Below, in pieces: positions 30,792 to 39,092 of a stretch of DNA of 64,000 nt. The translations under genes and the position numbers were made by a program. Each line of letters starts with the position of its first letter. The stretch's first letter is position 1. The notes beneath the pieces are model-generated. The model was not told where the DNA came from and searched no databases. It was given only the letters and a program-made list of their open reading frames with translations. The stretch is from Ancylobacter pratisalsi (GTDB lineage Bacteria; Pseudomonadota; Alphaproteobacteria; Rhizobiales; Xanthobacteraceae), in assembly GCF_010669125.1 (NCBI RefSeq), contig NZ_CP048630.1, positions 3,902,001 through 3,966,000 on the forward strand. Reading direction: 5' to 3'.

Positions 30792-31117
30792 TCCGGCCCC
30801 GCTGATCCCGGCTGCGTAGCCCGGAGTCTCGGCTCTTCGAAGGTGACAGGCGGCGGCATCCGAAAGGGTGCCGCCGCTTCCATGTTGAACCCTCGCCATG
30901 ACCGTTGTGCAACGAATCGGCAGGGCCGCCTAAATTGCAGGCCCTGGCATGCCAGCCTGCGGAGGCCTCAGAATACCTATAACAGCTTCAAAATCGTGTA
31001 TTCGTGCGGGTTTCTGGCCTCCAGCGCTTGCATTCGCCGCAATTTGGAGAAAGGGTCGCGCCCGTCGTCGATGCATGCAACCGACGATTCTTGTTCAATC
31101 AAGGGAAGGACGGTCAT
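30792..31117. other. Intergenic region lon-hup
   Basis: Contains a GC stem GCGGCGGCA / TGCCGCCGC at 30850-30877, a probable lon 3' end although only TT follows, and a palindrome CTGGCATGCCAG near 30943-30954. A TATAAC box at 30978-30983 could be the hup -10 element. No gene is apparent. Confidence 0.5.
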
Positions 31118-31396
31118 ATGACCACGAAGAATGAACTCGTCGCCGCCGTGGCCGAGCAGGCCAAGCTGACGAAGGCTGCCGCTGCGGCTGCGGTCGACGC
31201 AACCTTCGACGCCATTGCCGCTTCGCTGAAGGCTGGCGAGGAAGTGAAGCTCATCGGCTTCGGCAGCTTCTCGGTTGTGACGCGCGCCGCTCGCGAGGGC
31301 CGCAACCCGCGCACCGGTATGCCTGTGAAGATCGAGGCGTCCAAGGCCCCGAAGTTTACGCCCGGCAAGGGCCTCAAGGAAACCGTCAACGGCTGA
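31118..31396 (+). CDS. hup: HU-type DNA-binding protein
   Basis: The 92-residue nucleoid protein has the HU/IHF signature GFGSFSVVTRAAREGRNPRTG and the DNA-inserting Pro of the arm (RNPRTGMPVKI). The ATG at 31118 is fixed by the family start MTTKNELVAAVAEQA and an AAGGA site. Its position downstream of lon is the usual one in alphaproteobacteria. It bends and compacts DNA, probably as a homodimer. The region ATTKA-like helix is rich in alanine (KAAAAAAVDATFDA). Confidence 0.97.
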   Translation: MTTKNELVAAVAEQAKLTKAAAAAAVDATFDAIAASLKAGEEVKLIGFGSFSVVTRAAREGRNPRTGMPVKIEASKAPKFTPGKGLKETVNG

Positions 31397-31711
31397 CGTG
31401 CGCTTCCACGGCGCTCTTGCGCGCCGCGCCGTCTGGAGAGGTCGTGCTTTCGCGCTTCTCCGCCGGCGGTGATCCGTTGCTTCCCGGACGGCACGCCCGT
31501 CCGGTCTGCCCCGGCAATGAGCGCTCGCCGCTCGCCGGGCGTGCCGATGGCGGCGCGGATGCGGCATGCCTGACGCAATGCCACATCCCCGTCACGGGTC
31601 TTGAAGCCTCATCGCACTGATGCTTTATGGCGAACGCGCCGCTCCGGTTGATCCGGGGCGGTCGCGCATTCTCGCCGAAGCCCGCGATGATCGTCGCGGG
31701 CGATGTGCTTC
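31397..31711. other. Intergenic region hup-tRNA-Val
   Basis: No coding-like frame is seen. It carries a stem GCCCGCGA / TCGCGGGC (31680-31701) immediately before the tRNA and several weak GC repeats after hup; no clear intrinsic terminator for hup is visible. Confidence 0.45.
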
Positions 31712-31787
31712 GGGCGGTTAGCTCAGTTGGTAGAGCATCTCGTTTACACCGAGAGGGTCGGCGGTTCGAGCCCGTCACCGCCCACCA
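31712..31787 (+). tRNA. tRNA-Val (anticodon UAC)
   Basis: The acceptor stem GGGCGGT pairs with ACCGCCC, the D-arm TAGCTCAGTTGGTAGAGC is canonical, the anticodon loop TTTACAC is closed by TCTCG/CGAGA, the T-loop GGTTCGAGCC is canonical, and CCA is encoded. Confidence 0.98.
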
Positions 31788-31842
31788 CCGGCGTCCTGCT
31801 TCTTGTCCGCGGCCTCGCGCCGTAGCGCCGGATGGATCTGAC

Positions 31843-32580
31843 GTGAAACTCGCCTTGTTCGATTGCGACGGTACGCTGGTGGACAGCCAGAATGTCATCG
31901 TCGCCGCCATGACCCGTGCCTTTGCGCGCGCGCAGATCGATCTGCCGCCCCGCAAGGCGCTGCTCGGCATTGTCGGTCTCTCGCTGGTCGAGGCGATGCG
32001 GCGGCTTGGCGATGGCGACCCGCAGTTTCCCGCCGAGCAGCTGGCGCAGTTCTACCGCGAGGCCTTTCATGCGCTGCGCGGGGAGCCTGATTTCGCCGAA
32101 CCGCTCTTTCCCGACATTCGCATGGTGCTCGACCATCTCAGTGCGCGCGAGGACGTGGTTCTGGGTATCGCCACCGGCAAGTCGCAGCGGGGCGTCGCCG
32201 CCGTGCTGAGCCATCATGGGCTGGAAGGGCGTTTCATCACCATTCAGACGGCCGACGACGCACCTTCCAAGCCGCACCCGGCCATGGTGCTGCAGGCCAT
32301 GCAGGCCACGGGCGCCGCGCCGATGGATACGATACTGATCGGCGACACCAGTTTCGACATGACGATGGCCCGTGCAGCGGGCGCGCGCGCGATCGGCGTG
32401 ACGTGGGGCTATCATGCCTCGGATCTGCTGCGCTCTTCCGGCGCTGAGCGCCTCGTTTCCGACGGCACCGCGCTGCTGACGGCAATGGACGAGCTGTGGA
32501 CCTGGCCCGCGCAGGGTGGGCACGCCGAGACGGCGGCCAGCCGGGCGGCACCCGCGGAGTCGAACGATGAACGCGGATGA
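31843..32580 (+). CDS. HAD-superfamily phosphatase (phosphoglycolate-phosphatase-like)
   Basis: The 245-residue protein begins KLALFDCDGTLVDSQ, HAD motif I with nucleophile Asp, has motif II as GIATGKS, motif III Lys in APSKPHPAMV, and motif IV as IGDTSFDMTMA, so the active site is complete. The helical cap at residues 20-90 puts it among Gph/PpaX-like enzymes; the substrate is unknown. No in-frame ATG occurs after tRNA-Val, so the GTG at 31843 is the likely start. Its 3' end overlaps the ATP12 gene by 14 bases, which implies coupling. Confidence 0.85.
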   Translation: MKLALFDCDGTLVDSQNVIVAAMTRAFARAQIDLPPRKALLGIVGLSLVEAMRRLGDGDPQFPAEQLAQFYREAFHALRGEPDFAEPLFPDIRMVLDHLSAREDVVLGIATGKSQRGVAAVLSHHGLEGRFITIQTADDAPSKPHPAMVLQAMQATGAAPMDTILIGDTSFDMTMARAAGARAIGVTWGYHASDLLRSSGAERLVSDGTALLTAMDELWTWPAQGGHAETAASRAAPAESNDERG

Positions 32581-33313
32581 CGCGCCGGCCGGCAGCGGCC
32601 TGCCCAAGGTCCGGCCGCTCCCCAAGCGATTCTACTCGCAGGCCGGTGTTGCGGACGCGGGCGAGGGGCTGTTCCGTGTCGAGCTGGACGGGCGCCCGGT
32701 GCGCACGCCCGGACGCCGCCTGCTGGCGGTTCCCAGCCGGCGGCTGGCGGAAGCGCTGGCGGGCGAGTGGGCGGAGCAGGGCGAGCAAATCGACCCGATG
32801 ACCATGCCCCTGACCCGGCTGGCCAACTCCGCGCTCGACGGGGTGGAAGACGCGCGCGAGGCGGTGGCCGCCGAGATCGTCCGTTATGCTGCCAGCGACC
32901 TGCTGTGCTACCGCGCCGACTCGCCCAGGCGACTGGTCGAGCGGCAGGCCGAGCACTGGGACCCGCTGCTCGGCTGGGCGCGGGAGACACTCGGCGCCAC
33001 GTTCATCCTGAGTGAGGGGATTCGATTCGTCAGCCAGCCTGAGCGCTCGCTGGACGCTATCCGCCGATCCTTGCCGGATGATTCTCTGCGACTCGCCGCG
33101 CTCAACCTGATGACGACGCTCAGCGGGTCGGCCGTGATCGCCCTTGCCGTCTGGCATCGGCGCCTCACGCCCGAGGCGGCCTGGCATACGGCACACTTAG
33201 ATGAGTTGACGCAGGAGGAGGCCTGGGGTGCTGACGCGGAAGCAATGTTGCGGCGCGATAGTCGTTACCGGGATTTCCGAGGCGCGTCGGAGTGCCTCTT
33301 GCACCTCACTTGA
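32567..33313 (+). CDS. ATP12-family F1-ATPase assembly chaperone
   Basis: The 248-residue protein belongs to the ATP12 family (PF07542), the alphaproteobacterial relative of the mitochondrial chaperone for the F1 alpha subunit. Recognisable stretches are KRFYSQAGV, DGRPVRTPGRRLLAVPS, the LADEWAEQG-like block LAGEWAEQGEQIDPMTMPLT, and DLLCYRADSP with ERQAEHWDPLLGWA. It overlaps the preceding HAD gene by 14 bases. Strong support for an alphaproteobacterial host. Confidence 0.93.
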   Translation: MNADDAPAGSGLPKVRPLPKRFYSQAGVADAGEGLFRVELDGRPVRTPGRRLLAVPSRRLAEALAGEWAEQGEQIDPMTMPLTRLANSALDGVEDAREAVAAEIVRYAASDLLCYRADSPRRLVERQAEHWDPLLGWARETLGATFILSEGIRFVSQPERSLDAIRRSLPDDSLRLAALNLMTTLSGSAVIALAVWHRRLTPEAAWHTAHLDELTQEEAWGADAEAMLRRDSRYRDFRGASECLLHLT

Positions 33314-33635
33314 AGATAGGCCGGCAGTATTATTTTTCTTATTGTTTGCGTAAATGTGCGTGTACATTATCGAAATGATCGAATTAACCCGAAGTTAAGC
33401 CTACGTTCTTTTGATTGTTATCCGAATATCGCCCATATGCTGATGTCCGGGGTGGCGGTCATGGTGTCGTTATCTAGAGATTCGAAGTAAAATACGGTCA
33501 TGTTTGAGTCGGTTGATTGCGCGAGTCCCTTTGAGAGGCACTCATGTACCTAGAGGTTACGCATCAACGGGGTTTGGTGTGACATTCTTGCACTAGCGAG
33601 GGTGGGGATCTGTGCTATCGTCACGGAAGGAATTA
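33314..33635. other. AT-rich intergenic region before the second polysaccharide locus
   Basis: The base composition drops visibly compared with flanking genes. It holds a CtrA-type box (33384-33398) and a short inverted repeat AATGT/ACATT (near 33354-33369). The ribosome site GGAAGGA lies before the ATG at 33636. No gene or T-run terminator for ATP12 is obvious. Confidence 0.5.
33384..33398. promoter_or_regulatory. CtrA-type box TTAA-N7-TTAA (second copy)
   Basis: TTAA at 33384-33387 and TTAA at 33395-33398 flank seven bases, the same spacing as the box at 4058. It lies about 240 bases upstream of the first gene of the second polysaccharide locus. Binding by CtrA is an inference. Confidence 0.4.
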
Positions 33636-34298
33636 ATGGGTAGTGGGGCGAATATGAAAAGCGGGTCTCTGCGGTCAGCCGTCTTGGCAATCGCTACCGG
33701 TTCGCTGGTGGCGTGGATGAGTGTCGCTCATGTCGCTCCTGCGTTTGCGCAGGGGGTTTTTGCGCAGGGGGGTTCTGTGCCCCAGCGGCCAGCTCGGATA
33801 ACGGATGCCGCGTCGGCCAAAACTGCGGTGGAGGCTCTTGTCGTTGCCTTCGTGCAGTCCGGGGAGAACAGCGCCGAGCAGTTGCGTAGGGCGATTGCGC
33901 GGCTGCTCTTGACCAATCCGGGGTTTGCGCAGGAAATTACGGCCGCGGTGATTGCCGTGAGCGAGAGTGGTGTTCCCGGGTTGCCGGCGAATGACAGTCT
34001 TACTGGTGTGCTCGCGGACGGTGTTGCCATCGCGGTGGCGTACTGGCAACGGACCGGCGCTAACGGCTCTCCGGTGGCGCAGGCGGCGATAGAAGGTGTC
34101 AACCTCGCCTTCGTTGCTGGTGGTGTTTCGAACGGTTCGGTTTTTGGTGTGGCCTTCACATCCCAGCTGGGTCGTTATGGTGGGGCTATCCTGCCTCCGG
34201 TTCTCCGTCCTCCGTCGGAGATCCTGACTGCGGCGATCCTCTTTGTTCCCAAAGATGAAACTTCCAACGTAAGTCCGAATTCCGGCGGAAACCTCTGA
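33636..34298 (+). CDS. Secreted protein of unknown function preceding a beta-barrel gene
   Basis: The protein (220 residues from the ATG at 33636) has a signal peptide with cleavage near residue 38 (HVAPAFAQG). The mature part is Ala/Val/Gly-rich, with helical repeats of the kind TAAVIAVSESGVPG and AAIEGVNLAFVAGGVSNG and a C-terminal low-complexity tail. I do not recognise a family. The start at 33636 has GGAAGGA at a good distance; 33654 (MKSGSLRS) is a possible alternative and 33612 (GTG) is less likely. Third codon positions are richer in T than in neighbouring housekeeping genes. It is followed 11 bases later by the outer-membrane barrel gene, so the pair is probably one operon for envelope biogenesis or polymer export. 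Confidence 0.7.
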   Translation: MGSGANMKSGSLRSAVLAIATGSLVAWMSVAHVAPAFAQGVFAQGGSVPQRPARITDAASAKTAVEALVVAFVQSGENSAEQLRRAIARLLLTNPGFAQEITAAVIAVSESGVPGLPANDSLTGVLADGVAIAVAYWQRTGANGSPVAQAAIEGVNLAFVAGGVSNGSVFGVAFTSQLGRYGGAILPPVLRPPSEILTAAILFVPKDETSNVSPNSGGNL

Positions 34299-34309
34299 GG
34301 GGCATGGGC

Positions 34310-35599
34310 ATGAAATTGGGGCGTATTGCGGCTTTTGGCGCCGTATCTGGTTTTCTGGTGTTGCCTTTCACCGGTGTTGCGATGGCAGCGGACTATCCTG
34401 CTTCGTCGCGTGCGTCGGTTGAAGTGGACCCTTCGATGGCGGCTGTTGGCGAGCGTGTTCCCGAAGGGTACGACGCGGTCGGCATTCCGGTCGGGACGTT
34501 CGTTTTCCTCCCGTCTTTGTTCCTCGGGGCAGGCTACGACAGCAACATCACCGCTTCCGGCACCAACGAGAAGAGCGACTGGGTCTTCACGGTTCAGCCG
34601 GCCTTCCAGCTGCAGTCGGACTGGGTTCGCCATTATCTGTCCTTTGACGGTTACTTCCAGAGCGGAAGCTACGCCAAGTACAGCGATGCGGACTATCAGA
34701 ACTGGTCTCTCGGTTCTAACGGTCGTATCGATGTCACCGAGGACTTCGAGCTGATCGGGTATGTCAATTACGCACACCTGAACGAGCTGCCGGGTGACGA
34801 CGAGACGCAGACGGGCCTGACTTCGCCCCTGCCATATGACCGCACCACCGCCGGTGTTGGCTTCCGCAAGGAATTCAACCGTCTCTGGACCAAGGCCACG
34901 TTCGATTTCCGCGATCGTGACTATGACAACTTCCTTGACGGTGTCCCGACCGACCAGAGCTATCGTGACGGTCAGACCTATTCGGTGAACGGCCGTATCG
35001 GCTACGAGATCAGCCCGCTGACGAGCGTGTTCGTCGGTGGTAGCTACCTCTGGTACGACATGCAGAACGTCGATTACGACGCCGAAGAGTACAATGTTGT
35101 AACCGGCCTCAAGTTCGAGCCGTCCCGTCTGCTGCGCGGCGAGGCCTATATCGGCTACCGCGACTGGTCGTCGGACAACGGCTACTTCGAAAGCGCTTCC
35201 GGCGTGACCTATGGTGCGGACCTGAACTGGTTCGTTACCCCGCTCGCGACGGTGACGTTCACCGCGCTGCAGGAAGTTCTGACGTCGAACTACATTTATG
35301 GCGGCTACAACGGCTCTGCCGTCAACAGCAACGAGGTTGGTATCCGGCTCGACTACGAGCTGCGCCGGAATATCCTGCTCTCGGGCTGGGTGAATTATCA
35401 GAAGCAGGACTACGAAGAGTATCCCCGCGACGACGACACCTACTTTGTTGGCGCCGAGGTTCGTTACCTGATCAACCGCTACGCCACGGCCAAGCTGAAC
35501 TACACCTACACGGACTTCAGCTCCAACTTCAACAACGTGGGCGGTGTTGAAGACTACAACCGGAGCGTTGTGACCGCTGGTGTTACGCTCAGCTACTGA
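34310..35599 (+). CDS. Outer-membrane beta-barrel protein (BBP2-like) of a polysaccharide locus
   Basis: The 429-residue protein has a signal peptide (cleavage near GVAMA-ADYP) and then regular alternating aromatic/polar strands ending in a C-terminal aromatic residue context (VVTAGVTLSY), the classic barrel-insertion signal. The pattern LGAGYDSNITASGTNEKSDW and repeated GYRDW / SYLWYD segments match the putative beta-barrel porin-2 family (PF10082), often linked to exopolysaccharide or holdfast-type clusters. Of two adjacent ATGs I chose 34310 because AGGGG is then correctly spaced. It likely forms the outer-membrane exit or an adhesin-related pore; the exact substrate is unknown. A strong terminator follows. 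Confidence 0.8.
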   Translation: MKLGRIAAFGAVSGFLVLPFTGVAMAADYPASSRASVEVDPSMAAVGERVPEGYDAVGIPVGTFVFLPSLFLGAGYDSNITASGTNEKSDWVFTVQPAFQLQSDWVRHYLSFDGYFQSGSYAKYSDADYQNWSLGSNGRIDVTEDFELIGYVNYAHLNELPGDDETQTGLTSPLPYDRTTAGVGFRKEFNRLWTKATFDFRDRDYDNFLDGVPTDQSYRDGQTYSVNGRIGYEISPLTSVFVGGSYLWYDMQNVDYDAEEYNVVTGLKFEPSRLLRGEAYIGYRDWSSDNGYFESASGVTYGADLNWFVTPLATVTFTALQEVLTSNYIYGGYNGSAVNSNEVGIRLDYELRRNILLSGWVNYQKQDYEEYPRDDDTYFVGAEVRYLINRYATAKLNYTYTDFSSNFNNVGGVEDYNRSVVTAGVTLSY

Positions 35600-35632
35600 G
35601 GGCTCGACACCGTCGCCTTTGGTTTAGAGTTG

Positions 35633-35663
35633 AACTCCCCGCTACGGCGGGGAGTTCTGTTTT
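35633..35663 (+). terminator. Rho-independent terminator after the beta-barrel gene
   Basis: A perfect ten-base-pair stem AACTCCCCGC / GCGGGGAGTT with TACG loop is followed by CTGTTTT, 33 bases after the stop codon. Confidence 0.88.
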
Positions 35664-35742
35664 GAGCGGCGTTCGTGCCGTGCTTGAAGCGCATGCCTCT
35701 GATATAAGGGGCGTCTCCAGCTAGTAAGCGGCCAGGCAGGGC

Positions 35743-36510
35743 ATGTTCTTTTCCCGCTTTCGCGGATACGCGTCGCAAAAATCCAATCCCCGTATTCCTG
35801 ACGGTCAGCGTGTCTACGCCATCGGCGACGTTCACGGTCGCTATGACCTGCTTCGCACTCTTCTGGACCGGATCGAGCAGGACAGCACGGGCGGAGAGAC
35901 CGCCACGCCGGCCGGCGTCTCGCCGCGCATCATCCTGCTGGGCGATTACATCGATAGGGGCACCGAGAGCGACAAGGTCATCGAGACCGTGCTCGGCGGG
36001 CACGATGTCCGGGGCTGGGACTGCCTGAAGGGCAACCACGAAGCCATGCTCCTCGCCGCGCTCGATGGCCAGATGGACTGGGAGATGTGGCTGGCGAATG
36101 GCGGGGTGGAGACGGCATTCGCCTATGGCGTCGCCACGCGGGAATACACCTCCACCGGACGGACGGCTGAACTTGGCGGCGCCTTGGCGGAGGCCATCCC
36201 TGAGGCCCATCTCGCCTTCCTGCGCAGCCTGCCCACCCATGTTGAGCTGGGCGACTATTTTTTCTGCCATGCCGGCATCCGCCCCGGCGTGGCGATCGAT
36301 GCGCAGATGCCGGAAGATCTGATGTGGATCCGCGATCTGTTCCTGGATTCCCGTGCGGACCATGGCAAGCGTATCGTGCACGGCCACACGCCGAAGATGG
36401 AACCGGAAATCCTGCCGAACCGGATCAACGTCGATACGGGTGCGTATCTGACCCACCGCCTGTCATGCGTCGTGCTCGAGGCTGATCAGGTGAGGGTCAT
36501 CCATACATGA
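35743..36510 (+). CDS. PPP-family metallophosphatase (Ser/Thr protein phosphatase-like)
   Basis: The 255-residue protein has the complete PPP/metallophosphoesterase motif set: GDVHGRYD, LLGDYIDRG, LKGNHEAML, an FFCHAGIRPG histidine and VHGHTPK. Such enzymes are dimetal phosphatases; bacterial relatives such as PrpA/PrpB and PphA act on phospho-Ser/Thr and sometimes phospho-Tyr. It overlaps the Wzy-like gene by four bases (ATGA). A phosphatase in a locus with a tyrosine kinase suggests control of polymer assembly, but the usual partner of BY-kinases is a low-molecular-weight phosphatase, so the link is speculative. Confidence 0.88.
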   Translation: MFFSRFRGYASQKSNPRIPDGQRVYAIGDVHGRYDLLRTLLDRIEQDSTGGETATPAGVSPRIILLGDYIDRGTESDKVIETVLGGHDVRGWDCLKGNHEAMLLAALDGQMDWEMWLANGGVETAFAYGVATREYTSTGRTAELGGALAEAIPEAHLAFLRSLPTHVELGDYFFCHAGIRPGVAIDAQMPEDLMWIRDLFLDSRADHGKRIVHGHTPKMEPEILPNRINVDTGAYLTHRLSCVVLEADQVRVIHT

Positions 36511-37997
36511 ACCGGCCCCGGCCGCCTCTAGCGCCTGGAAGATCTGCACCGCCGCGCCAGGAGGCGAGGGGCGGGGCGTTCCTTCGGCGGCGTGATCTCG
36601 CCGATACATATGACGACGCCCTCTTTCTCGGTCTGCTGATGGTTCTTGCCTGGGTGCCGTTCCGGTTCGGCTCCAACCATCTGATCAGCTGGAGCATCAA
36701 TGCCGTTCTGCTCAGTCTCCTGCTGGTGGCGTTCGAGGCGGGCAAGCTTGTCCTGGGTGCGAAAAGGCCGGTCGCGATCCGCCACATCGCCTGGGCGGGG
36801 GCGGTGCTGGCGGGTTTGATCGGCTGGATCCTGTTCCAGCTGTCGCCTTACGCGCCGTCCGCATGGCAGAACGACTTCTGGTCTTTGACGCGCGACGTGC
36901 TCGCACAGATACCGGGCGCCGAGGTGGTGCAGGGCCGCATTTCGGTAACGCCGGATGCGGGTTTGATCGGGCTCATGAAGCTGGTGACATGTGCGGCGGC
37001 GTTCTATCTGGCGCTTCAGCTTTGCCGCGATCAGCGCCGGGCCGATTTTTTGATGATCGGATTCGTCCTCATTGCCCTCGGTTACGCGATTTTTGGCATC
37101 GTCCAGGAGGTGGCCTTTCCGGACAGGGTGCTTTGGATCCAGAAGACGGCGTATGAGCACTTCGTCGTCTCCACCTTCATCAACCGGAACAATTACGCGA
37201 CCTATGCCGGCATGGGTGTCATCGTGACACTTGGGGTGCTGTTCGAGAGCTATCGCCGCGCCGGCGTCGGGCGCAGGCTGCCTTTCGGGCAGCGGCTGGC
37301 GACCTTGATCGAGGTGACGCCGCGGACGGGTCTGCCGATCGCCGTCGCTCTTGTCACGATCATGATCTCGTTGATCTGGACGGGATCACGCGGGGGCGTG
37401 CTGACGACCCTTGGCGGCGTGACCATGCTGCTTTTGCCGCTGTTTCTGATGGCGGGGAGCCGGAAGACCATGCTGGTGGCGACGCTGGCCGTCGTCGCGG
37501 CGGTCCTGCTGGTCATGGTGGGCTATGGCGGGGATCTCGCCGAGCGGTTCGCCGACAGCGCGGGAGCAGGAGAGCGGCGCTTCGATGTGGTCCGTCGTGT
37601 GTGGGAAGCTGCCCTCGATGTGCCGTGGACCGGCTTCGGCTATGGCAGCTTCGATCGGATGTTCGCGGTCTACCGCAATACGGACATGCTGCTGCGGGCG
37701 CATTGGGACAAGGCCCATAATACCTATGTCGAGCTGCTGTTCGATCTCGGCTTTCCGGCGGCCATCGCTTTCTTCGGGCTGGTCGGGGGGCTGATCGGTT
37801 CCATCGTGTTCCGGCTCTCGCAGCGCGAGACGCGGCCGATCTACTGCCTTGTGGTGCTGGCGGTCAGCTTCCAGGTGCTGATGCATGCGGTCGTCGACTT
37901 CAGCCTCCAGATCCAGGGGGTAACGATCACATTCTGGATTTTGCTCGGCGCCGGGGTGGCGCAGAGCTGGAGCCGGCAGGTGGATACGTCGATCTAG
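36507..37997 (+). CDS. O-antigen ligase / Wzy-type polysaccharide polymerase
   Basis: The 496-residue membrane protein has about ten to twelve helices and a large periplasmic loop. Family-like segments are STFINRNNYATYAGMGV, SLIWTGSRGGVLTTLGG (the RG-containing Wzy_C motif) and AHNTYVELLFDLGFPAAI (the H-N-x-Y/E motif of O-antigen ligases). These match the O-antigen ligase family PF04932, used for block polymerisation or ligation. Translationally coupled to the upstream phosphatase. Its N-terminal 45 residues are Pro/Arg-rich and cytoplasmic. Confidence 0.88.
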   Translation: MNRPRPPLAPGRSAPPRQEARGGAFLRRRDLADTYDDALFLGLLMVLAWVPFRFGSNHLISWSINAVLLSLLLVAFEAGKLVLGAKRPVAIRHIAWAGAVLAGLIGWILFQLSPYAPSAWQNDFWSLTRDVLAQIPGAEVVQGRISVTPDAGLIGLMKLVTCAAAFYLALQLCRDQRRADFLMIGFVLIALGYAIFGIVQEVAFPDRVLWIQKTAYEHFVVSTFINRNNYATYAGMGVIVTLGVLFESYRRAGVGRRLPFGQRLATLIEVTPRTGLPIAVALVTIMISLIWTGSRGGVLTTLGGVTMLLLPLFLMAGSRKTMLVATLAVVAAVLLVMVGYGGDLAERFADSAGAGERRFDVVRRVWEAALDVPWTGFGYGSFDRMFAVYRNTDMLLRAHWDKAHNTYVELLFDLGFPAAIAFFGLVGGLIGSIVFRLSQRETRPIYCLVVLAVSFQVLMHAVVDFSLQIQGVTITFWILLGAGVAQSWSRQVDTSI

Positions 37998-38110
37998 CGG
38001 GTGCTCAGGCCGGTCTGGGGCCCGTAGATGCAAACGGCCAAGGGCCGCGCTGCCAGGTTCAAATCAGGGCGATCATCTGGGGAGTAGGTCGCGCGGCATG
38101 AACGCCGGGA

Positions 38111-38166
38111 AGGGCCGAGCTCGCGGCCCTCTGGGGATCAGACTGCCCGGCGCCACGGCCGGGCAG
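38111..38166. terminator. Paired hairpins between convergent wzy-like and wza-like genes
   Basis: Two perfect stems, AGGGCCG / CGGCCCT (38111-38130) and CTGCCCGGC / GCCGGGCAG (38143-38166), lie between convergent gene ends. Neither has a T-run; together they may act as a weak bidirectional 3' end. Confidence 0.45.
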
Positions 38167-38192
38167 AGGATCGTTCGGCAGGTTGCCCGGCT

Positions 38193-38807
38193 CTAGAAGA
38201 GCCGCTCGGACACGCGGACGATATCGCCCGGGAACACCATTGTCGTCGTCGTCGCGGGGTAGGAGTATTCCTGGCTCTGGCCGGCACGACGGATATAGAC
38301 CGTCTGATCATTGGCGCGGTAGGTGAACCCGCCGGCAACCGCCACGGCGCTCATGAGATTCATGCCGTTGCGGTAGGGGTACTCGCCAGGCTTGGAGACC
38401 TCGCCGATGATGTAGAACGGCCGGTATTTGAGGACTTCAACGTTGACCCGGGGGTCGCGCATGTAGCCGGAGGAAAGCTTGGCGGTGATCGCCTGCTCCA
38501 GAGCGCGGGGCGTTTCGCCGGATGCCTTCACGTTTCCGATCAGTGGAATCGAGATCATGCCGGAGGCATCAATCTCGAATTCGCCAGAAAGGGTGGGTTC
38601 ATTGAAGACGGTAAGCCGAATCCGGTCGCCCGTTCCCAGCGTGTATTCCGCAACGGAGGCCCCCTCGGTGGAGGCTGCGGGTGGCGCGCTGGGCACGACA
38701 GAGCATGCCGCCAGGAGAATGAGGGCGGGTAGCAACAGGCAGATTTGCCGGATCAGTGAGCCGAGCCCGCGGGAAGTTAACTGCACGACAGCTTTTCCAA
38801 TACGCAT
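38193..38807 (-). CDS. Wza-like polysaccharide export lipoprotein (short form)
   Basis: The 204-residue protein has a lipoprotein signal ending LLAAC (Cys35 lipidated) and a Poly_export domain from YTLGTGDRIRLTVFNEP to ASGMISIPLIG, then an SLBB region YIIGEVSKPGEYPYRNG and VAVAGGFTYRAN. It is shorter than the copy at 4209. It diverges from the Wzc gene, as expected for the outer-membrane partner of that kinase. The 285-base divergent region has no obvious operator. Confidence 0.9.
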   Translation of the reverse strand: MRIGKAVVQLTSRGLGSLIRQICLLLPALILLAACSVVPSAPPAASTEGASVAEYTLGTGDRIRLTVFNEPTLSGEFEIDASGMISIPLIGNVKASGETPRALEQAITAKLSSGYMRDPRVNVEVLKYRPFYIIGEVSKPGEYPYRNGMNLMSAVAVAGGFTYRANDQTVYIRRAGQSQEYSYPATTTTMVFPGDIVRVSERLF

Positions 38808-39092
38808 CTTTCTACCAGGATACCTATAGCATGAGGCTCTTACGAACCGTCCCTATATCGGCTTTATCGAGGTGTGTCTCGGAGGCGGTATGAGAGACAT
38901 TCGAACTAATCTTCAGCATGCCGATTTTTATAGCATTCCTGTCGGCCTGTCGTCTCTATGAATCCAAGCAGGCATGGCTATAATGTGTTAGGTCCGCGCC
39001 GTCAGTGAGCCTGGCTCGCAAATCAGTATGCGGTGTGCGAACTGCCGCGTTGATGTGCCGGCTCGGAACGAAGTCTTAGGAACGAGTTTAAG

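Noticed and set aside
33316..33400. T-rich stretch after ATP12 as an intrinsic terminator
   Set aside because: The T-run at about 33333-33345 is not preceded by a convincing stem, so I left it unassigned.
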